Source of the DNA: Cohnella panacarvi Gsoil 349
Lineage (GTDB): Bacteria; Bacillota; Bacilli; Paenibacillales; Paenibacillaceae
Length of the DNA: 64,000 bases
Reading direction: 5' to 3'
NCBI RefSeq assembly: GCF_000515335.1
Contig: NZ_KI911563.1
Location: 1,151,598-1,215,597, forward strand
Shown: piece by piece, positions 1 to 7,996 of the stretch
Layout: the number at the start of each line of letters is the position of its first letter
Numbering within the stretch: position 1 is the stretch's first letter
The notes under the pieces: generated by a model
The model's database searches: none
The model's input: the letters and a program-made list of their open reading frames with translations, nothing else
Told to the model about the DNA's origin: nothing
Program-made: the position numbers and the translations under genes

Positions 1-133
1 CCTCTCCCGTCATTTCCTCGCCTGATCCTTCGTTCGTCGTTGACGTATCGGCCGGGGCAACGCTGCCCACATTGCCGATAATGACCGTGCCTTCGTTCTT
101 TACGATAATGATTCGTCCGATATGGCAAGGCAT
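1..133 (-). CDS. GerPA/GerPF-like spore protein, 5' part only
   Basis: The reading frame starts at ATG 133 on the minus strand, behind a plausible AAGGAAG ribosome site, and runs off the left edge of the window, so only about 44 codons are visible. The peptide begins MPCHIGRIIIVKNEG and continues with a Gly-Val-Ile-Ile-Gly segment, a Pro-x-x-Thr-Ser-Thr stretch and a Gly-Ser-Gly run. This follows the pattern of the small GerPA/GerPF proteins (P.I.G.I.I, then G..x.G, then P...S.T..G.G), which in Bacillus affect germinant access through the spore coat. The assignment rests on pattern similarity of a fragment; the C-terminal half is unseen. Confidence 0.5.
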   Translation of the reverse strand, partial: MPCHIGRIIIVKNEGTVIIGNVGSVAPADTSTTNEGSGEEMTGE

Positions 134-312
134 GAACGATCATCTTCCTTTACGGTTCTAGTCGTCGTACATGCCTCTATTGTATGTGGCTGCTCTCGCG
201 TCCGCGTTGGCTTTTCCAACGGTTACGGGAGCCTATTCACGCAATACAAGAAACTCGCACTTCAATACTGATTCGGCTTAATGTTTATTTTGAAATAAGC
301 CACATTCTCAAT

Positions 313-3300
313 CTAAAGAAGTTCATACGCAATATCATATCTTCTAGCGAGTTCAAGCAGTTTTGTCTTCATTTCGTAGGCTTGTGCGGGACTTAATCTT
401 CCTTTGTCTTCAAGTTGCAACTGATGCATCATGTTTTTCAGTAAATAAGGAATCTCTACTTTGTGCTTATGGCTGTAGAGATCAATATTCACTAATAACA
501 TAGTCTTTTCATAAATCCGCCCAGGAGCATGCCAATTAAAATGATGAAGGAATTTCTGAATCAATTGTCCATAGTTGGAAAGTATTTTCCCGTGAATAAA
601 TATGCATTCCATTAAACGAATCATCATCTCTCCATGTATACTCTTGTGATTATTCCCCTTTTTATAGTCTATTAAATCCAATAGTTCGGATGCCCTTGCA
701 CAGTTTTCCTCAGTATCTCCGAATCTCTTTATTAGTAGCTCTAAATACTTAATATCCAACTCGTGATGCTTCATCAAACTTGAACTGTGTTTTCTGTTCA
801 TGTATTCATAATATTTACTCTCCCCAAATTGATTGTCCATATCAGGTCCTTCAAATATCCTAGAAGCTATGCACAGTTCGACAAATCGAATGAATAGTTC
901 AACAGGGAGACGATTTGAATCATAAAACTCCTTATAGAGCACGTCGTAATAATAACGGCACGCGTCATCTATTCCAAATACAAGTGCAAGTTCAAACAAC
1001 TCCAATTGCTGCTTACCGCCTAAGTCATGGAAATCAATCTTATAAAATGTCCTTCTCACTACTTCCATGATTCGACCTTGGAGATTCATATTAATACGGC
1101 TTATAAGCTTAAGTATCTCAATAGTATCATCGTTATGAACGGTATCATTCAGTAAACTTTCAATCAAATCGCCTGCATATCTTAGCGTGTACTTGCTATC
1201 GAGGTGGCTCGTAATCAGCAAGCTCAAAAGACGAAGCCTTTGGGACGGAGAAGCCTCGGTCAGCACAGCCGGCATTACCAACTCGATGATCCACCAAAAG
1301 TTAGGATGGCCTCTTTGAAGCCTTTCGAGAACATCGATATAATCGGTCCCGGAGTCAAGGTTTAAATATACCCATCTCTCCCAAAAATGCTTGGAGAACT
1401 TGCGTACATCTTGTGACCTCAGAAACCTAGCCATTAACCTGCTTGAAGTAAATTCCTCACTAGAGAAATCGAAGATGCTCTGCAACCAATTGATAAACTC
1501 CCTTTCCGGAATATTCTTCCGACGAAGTATATAATCATACCTCGTATGAAGAACATCCAGCGCTAGTGGAATCATCCCTTGCTTTTTAAGCACAATTTGT
1601 CCAATTCGCTCTAAATCCACCTCGTTTGAGTAATAATAATTTAGTAAAGTGTGATAATCGTTCTTAGAAACAGCAGCGTAGCTTCCAAAGTAATCATGGA
1701 TCTCTCGATGAGATTTTTTGAATAACCTTAACCTTCCCGAATCTATTCTCACATCGGCCCACTCTGAAAGTTTGCCAGCAGCCAAATGATTTCCTGCCAA
1801 GTTCCACAATTCCACCATTTTTGTCCACCATAAAAATTCTCCGGTCACAGGCCATTCGTCTTGTGTCATCCGACCGCTGGCTTCGACGCCGGAGGCAATA
1901 TTCCTGATTCCCTCTCCAGTTTCAGAGAAAATATTTAGCGTTACATCAATCGCAGCATCTTCACTCAATGCCAATAATAATAACACCATATTTTGCGTAT
2001 AAATAGCCAAATGCTCCAGTATGGGCTTGGGAGAAATCAGATTGATCCCGTTTGCAGGAAACGGAAGTTGGCCTGTCCCTTTTACTGATTTGGCAAATTC
2101 GTTTTTAATCCATTTTCTTAATTCGGAATTATTTTCACTTATGACATTATGAGCATGTTCCATGAAAAAGGAGACAATCTTAGTATGCTTATGCAACCAG
2201 TTATAGCCATAACAAAATCGGAAGGTTTGTTCATCGCCAAGCGCAGAATCTTCTCGTTCTCCCCGTTTTTGCGCTATACGCAACAGAAAATCCGCCGTTA
2301 AAAACTCTCCGAAGGTTTTATGTAGAAATTCATAATGGTACAACTCATTGCCGGTTTGTCCCGTTGCCTTATTCTCGTGAATGAAGAAAAATCCTCCGAA
2401 GATTTTCTTGGCATCAAGCTCGTGGTCACCCAGACCGAATTCTTGTAATTCCTTTGTTAGATCCTTGCCACTGTGACTGGTCTCATCGTGAATAAACATC
2501 ATAAAGGCTATCAGCCCTATCCGAAGTCGGAAATTCTCCATTTCCTTCTCTTGCTGCAAAAGAGTAAGATCGATGAAATCTTGATCTTTATTTAATTGTC
2601 TTAACGTGAACTTGATAAACAATTTATCATATAACTTAGAACGGTTGAAATCCGCATCCTTAGCGTCCTCTTGCAATTCTGAATGTTGATAATCATAAAT
2701 GGCTAGCAGTAGCAGCAACAGGGGCTCCTTGGATAATTCCTCCATATGTTCATTTTCCGGTATTTGAAAGCGCTTGAACCCATCTTTTCTCTGAATCCTG
2801 TTCCACCGTTCTACCCATTGATCCTTCCGTTTTTTATCGAAACTGTTAAGTTTAATAATTATTGTCCCTTCCGGTATTCTTACTTCTTGCATAATGGATA
2901 GCCTACTCGTAATAATTACTCGCAGACAAATATTATGCATATCATATGCCTTTTCTTGAAACTGCTGAATTTTGGTCAAGTATCCGTTTAACTCCGTAGC
3001 CGAAACTTGAAGCAACTCGTCAAATCCGTCTAAGATCACAACTGGAATCCTGTTCTGAAACTCTTTCGCCCAATCGAACCAGTCTACCGCAGCGCCTGCC
3101 TCAATAGACTGCTTTAATCCCTCGTCTATATGACTTTTCACATCGCTATGACTAGACCTTACATCCCTCAATTTGATAAAGAAAGGGACAAAATCCTTAT
3201 GGTCGCATAACTGAGAGGCCAACATCTGACTAAGCATGGATTTTCCCGCACCCGGATTGCCCAGGATTAGTATCGGCTTATGTGCATTCAACGGCTCCAT

Positions 3301-4449
3301 TAACGATCGGTGAAGTTGGCTACCAATATTTTCACCACGGACAATTCCATTTGAGGCGTCTTCCCAGAACTCCGAAGATAAGTAGTTTTTGGACTTGCCT
3401 GAATACTGAATGAGGGTATAGCTTTGCGGAATGTACATTTGTTCATTTGTAGGATTTGCCATTCCAGCGAGATCATCGTTTGAAATAATGGTCTTCCCTG
3501 CATATTTACGCAGAATATTGTGGTGGGCTGCGATTTTATCGAGCCGCTCATTGCTCCCACACTCCGATAACGATAGAGTATGCCTTGTAAGCCACGGGAC
3601 ATCCTTCAATGGAGGCGGTTGCAAAGAAAAGCTCCCGGTAAACTCATCTTTATGCAATAACTCGATTTGAGCAATAATTTTATTTAGCTTACTCTCGATG
3701 CCGGCTGCCATTTCAGCTGTTTCCGTTATCTTATCTTTCCAAATACCCAAAAAGTGCTCTTTCTCTGAGAGATCCACCCACCATCCGAATTCCGGGAATT
3801 CCTCAACTAAACTTAACAAATAAGCATTGTAATAATGCTTTGCGATCCGGATACTTTCCTCAATGATTGTGAGGTTGTCGTCCTCTTTCACACTGTCACG
3901 CACGATAAAATCCAAAAAGACCTTGCCCAAAGGTCTGAAAATTTGCTCTAAATAGTTATCCACGCCAGATTGATCACCGTTAGCAGGCAAACTTACTTCC
4001 ACGTCTGCAAGATATTGATAAGTCTCTTGCTCTAGCTTCATTAATTCAAGACGATCCTCGTCTGTGATGTCTATACGGTCTGCATGGCCATGAAAAACTG
4101 GAAGAAGTCTGTCAATGAAAGAGTCCCGGGCTGCGAGGTGTATAAGTATTAGATGAGCCAAACTAAGTTTATCAGCTTGCTCTCGAGCATTTAGTTCTCG
4201 ACACTTATCCTGATAATTTAAATTATTTGAAAGATGATTCAGAATATTACCAGGCTTCATGGACATGAGTCCAACACCAGTTGATAGATTTTCTATTGCC
4301 GCAGGAATATCTGGGGCTAGGAGAACAGATGCAATCGTCCCCGAAGTTATAAGACAATCTGCCAAACTGTTGATTCTGTCCTTCGTACTTTCATTTTCGT
4401 TCTCCTTTAAATAATCTACCAATTCAGATAACGTCTTTTGATGTTTCAT
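313..4449 (-). CDS. Large NACHT-domain STAND ATPase, candidate anti-phage protein
   Basis: This 1378-residue protein has a three-part plan. Residues 1-390 are a mostly helical N-terminal region I do not recognise, with a Gly/Ala/Ile-rich hydrophobic stretch around 33-65. The NACHT-type NTPase follows: Walker A GNPGAGKS at 397-404, Walker B VILDGFDEL at 471-479, a sensor-like VIITSR near 511-516, and a winged-helix signature FLHKTFGEFLTADFL near 705. The last 600 or so residues are helical and repeat-like, as in STAND sensors. The start is ATG with AGGG eight bases upstream. The gene is visibly AT-richer than both neighbours and stands alone between a GerP-like gene and nrdJ, which suggests horizontal acquisition. 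Bacterial NACHT proteins of this plan are known phage-sensing defence proteins; that role is inferred here. There is no adjacent nuclease, so any effector must lie within the protein. Confidence 0.75.
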   Translation of the reverse strand: MKHQKTLSELVDYLKENENESTKDRINSLADCLITSGTIASVLLAPDIPAAIENLSTGVGLMSMKPGNILNHLSNNLNYQDKCRELNAREQADKLSLAHLILIHLAARDSFIDRLLPVFHGHADRIDITDEDRLELMKLEQETYQYLADVEVSLPANGDQSGVDNYLEQIFRPLGKVFLDFIVRDSVKEDDNLTIIEESIRIAKHYYNAYLLSLVEEFPEFGWWVDLSEKEHFLGIWKDKITETAEMAAGIESKLNKIIAQIELLHKDEFTGSFSLQPPPLKDVPWLTRHTLSLSECGSNERLDKIAAHHNILRKYAGKTIISNDDLAGMANPTNEQMYIPQSYTLIQYSGKSKNYLSSEFWEDASNGIVRGENIGSQLHRSLMEPLNAHKPILILGNPGAGKSMLSQMLASQLCDHKDFVPFFIKLRDVRSSHSDVKSHIDEGLKQSIEAGAAVDWFDWAKEFQNRIPVVILDGFDELLQVSATELNGYLTKIQQFQEKAYDMHNICLRVIITSRLSIMQEVRIPEGTIIIKLNSFDKKRKDQWVERWNRIQRKDGFKRFQIPENEHMEELSKEPLLLLLLAIYDYQHSELQEDAKDADFNRSKLYDKLFIKFTLRQLNKDQDFIDLTLLQQEKEMENFRLRIGLIAFMMFIHDETSHSGKDLTKELQEFGLGDHELDAKKIFGGFFFIHENKATGQTGNELYHYEFLHKTFGEFLTADFLLRIAQKRGEREDSALGDEQTFRFCYGYNWLHKHTKIVSFFMEHAHNVISENNSELRKWIKNEFAKSVKGTGQLPFPANGINLISPKPILEHLAIYTQNMVLLLLALSEDAAIDVTLNIFSETGEGIRNIASGVEASGRMTQDEWPVTGEFLWWTKMVELWNLAGNHLAAGKLSEWADVRIDSGRLRLFKKSHREIHDYFGSYAAVSKNDYHTLLNYYYSNEVDLERIGQIVLKKQGMIPLALDVLHTRYDYILRRKNIPEREFINWLQSIFDFSSEEFTSSRLMARFLRSQDVRKFSKHFWERWVYLNLDSGTDYIDVLERLQRGHPNFWWIIELVMPAVLTEASPSQRLRLLSLLITSHLDSKYTLRYAGDLIESLLNDTVHNDDTIEILKLISRINMNLQGRIMEVVRRTFYKIDFHDLGGKQQLELFELALVFGIDDACRYYYDVLYKEFYDSNRLPVELFIRFVELCIASRIFEGPDMDNQFGESKYYEYMNRKHSSSLMKHHELDIKYLELLIKRFGDTEENCARASELLDLIDYKKGNNHKSIHGEMMIRLMECIFIHGKILSNYGQLIQKFLHHFNWHAPGRIYEKTMLLVNIDLYSHKHKVEIPYLLKNMMHQLQLEDKGRLSPAQAYEMKTKLLELARRYDIAYELL

Positions 4450-4639
4450 CCTATTTTCCCTCGATTTAGGTAGGTTTCCTTACACTATTGTTGTTTCTAC
4501 AAAATCTTACAAATTCCTCTTGAATATCAATTTTACGTACGAATGATTATAAAAAAGTTGCCCTATGTAGATGAAGCCTATGTTTGACTTAGCTAACATG
4601 AAAGTATTCAAGTTATTATTCTGAATCCAAAGTAAGTAA

Positions 4640-4687
4640 AATAAGCACAATTCGGTTGTCTCAGTGGACAACCGAATTGTGCTTATT
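4640..4687. terminator. Perfect 21-bp inverted repeat upstream of the NACHT gene
   Basis: Arms 4640-4660 and 4667-4687 are perfect reverse complements with a six-base TCAGTG loop. A short T-rich stretch (ATTTTTG) follows on the plus strand. It could act as a transcription terminator, but there is no plus-strand gene ending just before it and nrdJ has its own terminator at 5031-5072. A remnant of a mobile element is equally possible. It lies about 190 bases upstream of the NACHT start. Confidence 0.6.
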
Positions 4688-4805
4688 GGCAAATTTTTGT
4701 TCAATATTATTTCCATATAATTGTTCACTAAGTATTATGATGGCTATGGATGTTCTTGTTCTTTCCCTGTGCCGTCATTATCAACCGGATTGTACAAGCG
4801 ATTCT

Positions 4806-4989
4806 TAACTGCACGAAGTACTGCTCGTTTCACAATATCGTCATTTATCTACTGAATAACTGCATCGGGTACCTCTAATTATCGCTTATACCGTCAGAAC
4901 TCTCTTTTTCTACAGACTAGCTGCACTTCGTACCGTTAACAGCTCAAGGAGTATCCCATCGATTGGAATACCTGCACTTCATACAGTTA
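4806..4989. repeat. Degenerate hairpin repeats in the 4450-5030 gene-free stretch
   Basis: The 635 bases between the NACHT gene and nrdJ hold no convincing gene. Three related 18-mers occur: 4806-4823 (inverted orientation), 4921-4938 (CTGCACTTCGTACCGTTA) and 4972-4989 (CTGCACTTCATACAGTTA). They match a loose consensus CTGYAYTTCGTACAGTTA whose ends can pair (CTGTA/TACAG). Relatives lie at 20808-20940. They look like decayed dispersed repeats. Confidence 0.5.
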
Positions 4990-5030
4990 GTGTCGAGCGA
5001 TGACGCTGAGTTGGCCAAGTTGATGACTAC

Positions 5031-5072
5031 AAAAAGGTGTCCCTCGGTCGAATGGACCTTTGGGACACCCTT
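5031..5072 (-). terminator. Rho-independent terminator of nrdJ
   Basis: On the minus strand, just past the nrdJ stop, GGTGTCCC pairs with GGGACACC (5036-5043 with 5062-5069). An inner GGTC/GACC stem extends the hairpin and a TTTTT run follows. Position and T-run fit intrinsic termination of nrdJ. Confidence 0.8.
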
Positions 5073-5084
5073 ATGATGCTTATT

Positions 5085-7688
5085 TTAAGAACACTTGCTA
5101 TATCCGCAGTTGCCGCAAGTCTTACAGCCTTCTACGTTCAGCAGCGATGCCGATCCGCAGGACGGACACAGGTCCTTCGACGTGTAAGCCGCTTTCGGTT
5201 TCTCCGCGAGCACGTTGTAAGGCGCAGCCGACGCGGACGTCTCCGCCGCTGCGGCATGCTCGTGGTCGAAGATGCCCGCGTGCTGCTCGAGCGCCTTGGC
5301 TACGGCGTCGGCGATCGACTCGACGCGGTTCGGACCGAAGCCGACTGCGCCGGAGCCGCCGATGCCCTTAAGGTGCTTCACGAGCAATTGCACTTTGTCG
5401 CCGTGGTCGCCGTACCGGAGGAACAGCGAGCAGACGCGGCCGAGCGCTTCCGCCATCGCGAATACGTCGGAGCCGGCTTTGCCCACGTTCAAGAAGATTT
5501 CGCCCGGCGTGCCGTCGATGTCGTTGACCGTAATATAGGCCATGCCGAACGGCGTATTGTATTTGTAAGTCGCGCCGCGAAGCACTTTCGGACGGGACTT
5601 GTATTGCTTGTCGAACGATTGCTGCTGCGCAGGCGTAACGGAGACGTTCAGGGACGCTCCCAGCGAGTTAACCGAATCCGCTTCCTCAGGCGTAGCCGCA
5701 GCCGGCACTTCGACCGCAGGCGCTTCCGCTTGTGGAGCTTCTTCTTTCTTCTCTTCCTTCGCCGTGCTCAGAACTTGCACGTCGCGGCTGCCGTCGCGGT
5801 AAATCGTAACGCCTTTGCAACCGAGGTCGAATGCGAGCTCGTAGAGCTCCTTGGTCTCTTCGATCGTGAAGTCCGCAGGGCAGTTCGCCGTCTTGGAGAT
5901 CGAGCTGTCGACCCAACGCTGGATCGCCGCTTGCGCGCGGATGTGATCCTTCGCGGATAAATCCATCGCGGTGACGAACCACTCCGGCAGCTCTTCGCCC
6001 GGATGGGCGTCTTTCCATTCTTGCGCGACCGGAACGAGCTGTTTATCGAAGCCGAGACGGCTCTGACGGTAGAACTCGAACGCGAAGTACGGCTCGATGC
6101 CGGTAGAAGTGCCGACCATCGTGCCCGTGGAGCCCGTAGGCGCCTGGGTGATGACGGTTACGTTGCGCATGCCGCGTTTCTTAACCGCTTCGCCGACTTC
6201 CGGAAATACGTCGACCATGTTCTTCATGAAACCGGATTGCAGGAACGGCTCCAGATCGAACGCTTCGAACGAACCTTTCTCCGCCGCGATTTCCGTGGAA
6301 GCAAGGTAAGCTTCGCGAGCCATGAAGCCGTAAAGCTTGTCAAGGAATTCCAAGCTCTCGGGGCTGCCGTAACGAATTTCAAGATGGATCATCAGCTCGG
6401 CCAGACCCATCGTTCCGAGACCTACGCGACGCTCGTTCTTCTGGTTGCGCTCGTTCTCCGGGAAGTGGTAAGGCGTCGTGTCAATGACGTTATCCAAGAA
6501 ACGCGTGGAGTAACGAACGACGCGGGACAGCTCATCCCATGCGACGTCGTGCTTCTCCGCATCGTAGAACTTGGACAGGTTGATCGCCGACAGGTTACAT
6601 ACGCCCCAAGCCGGAAGCCCCTGCTCGCCGCACGGGTTCGTGCAGATGATCGGGTTGAAATACCAGCTATTGGACATTTGGTTGTAATATTCCATGAAGA
6701 CGACACCCGGCTCTGCCGATTTCCAAGCGCTCTCGATAATCGTGTGCCATACGTCGCGCGCGCGAACGGTACGGAAGTGAACGACATTCTTGCCAAGCTT
6801 CTTCCACTTGTCCAGATCGCCATCCCACAGCTCGTTATATTCAGGATCCTTGGTGTCGGGGAATACGAGCTCCCACTCCAAGTCTTCCTTAACGGCCTTC
6901 ATGAAGCCGTTGCTTACGCAAACGGACAAGTTCGCGTTCGTGACCATGCCCGGGGTTTGCTTGACCGTAATGAAGTCGAGCAGGTCCGGATGCCAGTCGT
7001 TGATCATGAGCATAAGCGCGCCGCGACGGCTGCCGCCTTGTTCGATCAAGCCGGTCGTATAGCTGAAAAGTCCGCCCCAAGATACCGCTCCGCTCGACGA
7101 ACCGTTAACGCCTTTGACAACGGAGCGACGCGGACGAAGAGAACTCAAGTTAATTCCGACGCCGCCGCCGCGAGACATGATTTCGGTCATCTCGGACAAC
7201 GTCTCCATGATGCCGCCGCGGCTATCGTGCGGCGAAGGGATCACGTAGCAGTTGAACAGCGTCAACTCGTCGCTTGCGCCTGCGCCCGCTGCGATCCGTC
7301 CGCCCGGCACGAGCTTCCAATCGTCGAGCACCCAGCGGAACTTCTCTTCCCATTCCTTCTGCTTCTCCGGCGTAGACTCTACGCGGGACATCGCGTTAGC
7401 CAGACGAGCCCAAAGCTCTTCCGGCGTCTTCTCGATCGTTAACGTCAGCTTCTCGACGGTCGATTGCACGAGCTCGCCGTTGCGCAGCTTGACGGTCACG
7501 TTACTGCCTTCCCGGCTTACGACTTCCCCTACGTCCTTCGCCGGGAATTTCGGATCGTCCTTCGTCAGTACGAGAACGACGTCGCCTACTTTTGTATTGC
7601 TAGTATCGGCATTCTTCCAAGCATACCGGTCCAAAAAAATCTTTTCGCTTAATCCTTCTAACCGTTTTTTAGCCTGCATCGTTTTCAA
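5085..7688 (-). CDS. nrdJ: Adenosylcobalamin-dependent ribonucleotide reductase (class II)
   Basis: An 867-residue class II reductase that makes deoxyribonucleotides from ribonucleotides using adenosylcobalamin and needs no oxygen. The sequence shows the conserved finger-loop region NPCGEQGLPAWGVCNLS with its active-site Cys, a Gly-rich SRGGGVGINLSSLRPR segment, and a C-terminal TSCPD-like region ending in a Cys-rich tail (CPSC, then CKTCGNCGYSKC) that probably re-reduces the active site. The start is TTG at 7688, because GGGAGGG lies seven bases upstream; the ATG three codons later is too far from that site. The gene is transcribed alone, with NrdR-like boxes upstream and a terminator downstream. 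I looked for a cobalamin riboswitch in the leader and saw none. Confidence 0.95.
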   Translation of the reverse strand: MKTMQAKKRLEGLSEKIFLDRYAWKNADTSNTKVGDVVLVLTKDDPKFPAKDVGEVVSREGSNVTVKLRNGELVQSTVEKLTLTIEKTPEELWARLANAMSRVESTPEKQKEWEEKFRWVLDDWKLVPGGRIAAGAGASDELTLFNCYVIPSPHDSRGGIMETLSEMTEIMSRGGGVGINLSSLRPRRSVVKGVNGSSSGAVSWGGLFSYTTGLIEQGGSRRGALMLMINDWHPDLLDFITVKQTPGMVTNANLSVCVSNGFMKAVKEDLEWELVFPDTKDPEYNELWDGDLDKWKKLGKNVVHFRTVRARDVWHTIIESAWKSAEPGVVFMEYYNQMSNSWYFNPIICTNPCGEQGLPAWGVCNLSAINLSKFYDAEKHDVAWDELSRVVRYSTRFLDNVIDTTPYHFPENERNQKNERRVGLGTMGLAELMIHLEIRYGSPESLEFLDKLYGFMAREAYLASTEIAAEKGSFEAFDLEPFLQSGFMKNMVDVFPEVGEAVKKRGMRNVTVITQAPTGSTGTMVGTSTGIEPYFAFEFYRQSRLGFDKQLVPVAQEWKDAHPGEELPEWFVTAMDLSAKDHIRAQAAIQRWVDSSISKTANCPADFTIEETKELYELAFDLGCKGVTIYRDGSRDVQVLSTAKEEKKEEAPQAEAPAVEVPAAATPEEADSVNSLGASLNVSVTPAQQQSFDKQYKSRPKVLRGATYKYNTPFGMAYITVNDIDGTPGEIFLNVGKAGSDVFAMAEALGRVCSLFLRYGDHGDKVQLLVKHLKGIGGSGAVGFGPNRVESIADAVAKALEQHAGIFDHEHAAAAETSASAAPYNVLAEKPKAAYTSKDLCPSCGSASLLNVEGCKTCGNCGYSKCS

Positions 7689-7761
7689 TCCGGCACCCTC
7701 CCGAATAGTAGTAAAAATGGCTTGATTACAAGGCTCGCAGCACTTTTCATGTATGTAAATT

Positions 7762-7810
7762 GTACAATATATTGTGTGCGATTACCATTATACTATACCA
7801 CATATGGTAC
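7762..7810 (-). promoter_or_regulatory. nrdJ promoter with two NrdR-like boxes
   Basis: Core CAATATATTG (7765-7774) fits the NrdR-box core CwAtATaTwG exactly. A second near-palindrome, CCACATATGG (7798-7807), is centred 33 bases away, close to the three-helical-turn spacing usual for paired NrdR boxes. A minus-strand -10 TATAAT (7787-7792) lies between them, so bound repressor would cover the promoter. The second box is weaker than the first. Confidence 0.6.
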
Positions 7811-7996
7811 AGCTATAGGACATTTATCATAGATTCTCGACTCTTGCGGAACAAGGTCGAAAAAGCCCGTATTTATGCGATTCGCAGCGATTCGTCCGAT
7901 TTGATGAGCCCTTTTGTTTTGAATGCAGGGCGAAAGTCCATACTAAGATTGTCTGCCAGTAGGCTGCAATACGCGGCATCTTAGGAGGAATGTTCC

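Noticed and set aside
184..396. 70-codon plus-strand frame at the left edge
   Set aside because: It overlaps the 3' end of the NACHT gene, lacks a ribosome site and resembles nothing.
4507..4728. 73-codon minus-strand frame between the NACHT gene and nrdJ
   Set aside because: It runs through the perfect inverted repeat, has no ribosome site, and the peptide looks random.
5037..7442. Long plus-strand open frames opposite nrdJ
   Set aside because: These are antisense shadows in a GC-rich gene: no ribosome sites, Arg-rich peptides, and nrdJ is certain on the other strand.
7689..7800. Cobalamin riboswitch before nrdJ
   Set aside because: The leader is only about 75 bases from the likely promoter, too short for that aptamer, and lacks its conserved B12-box pattern.
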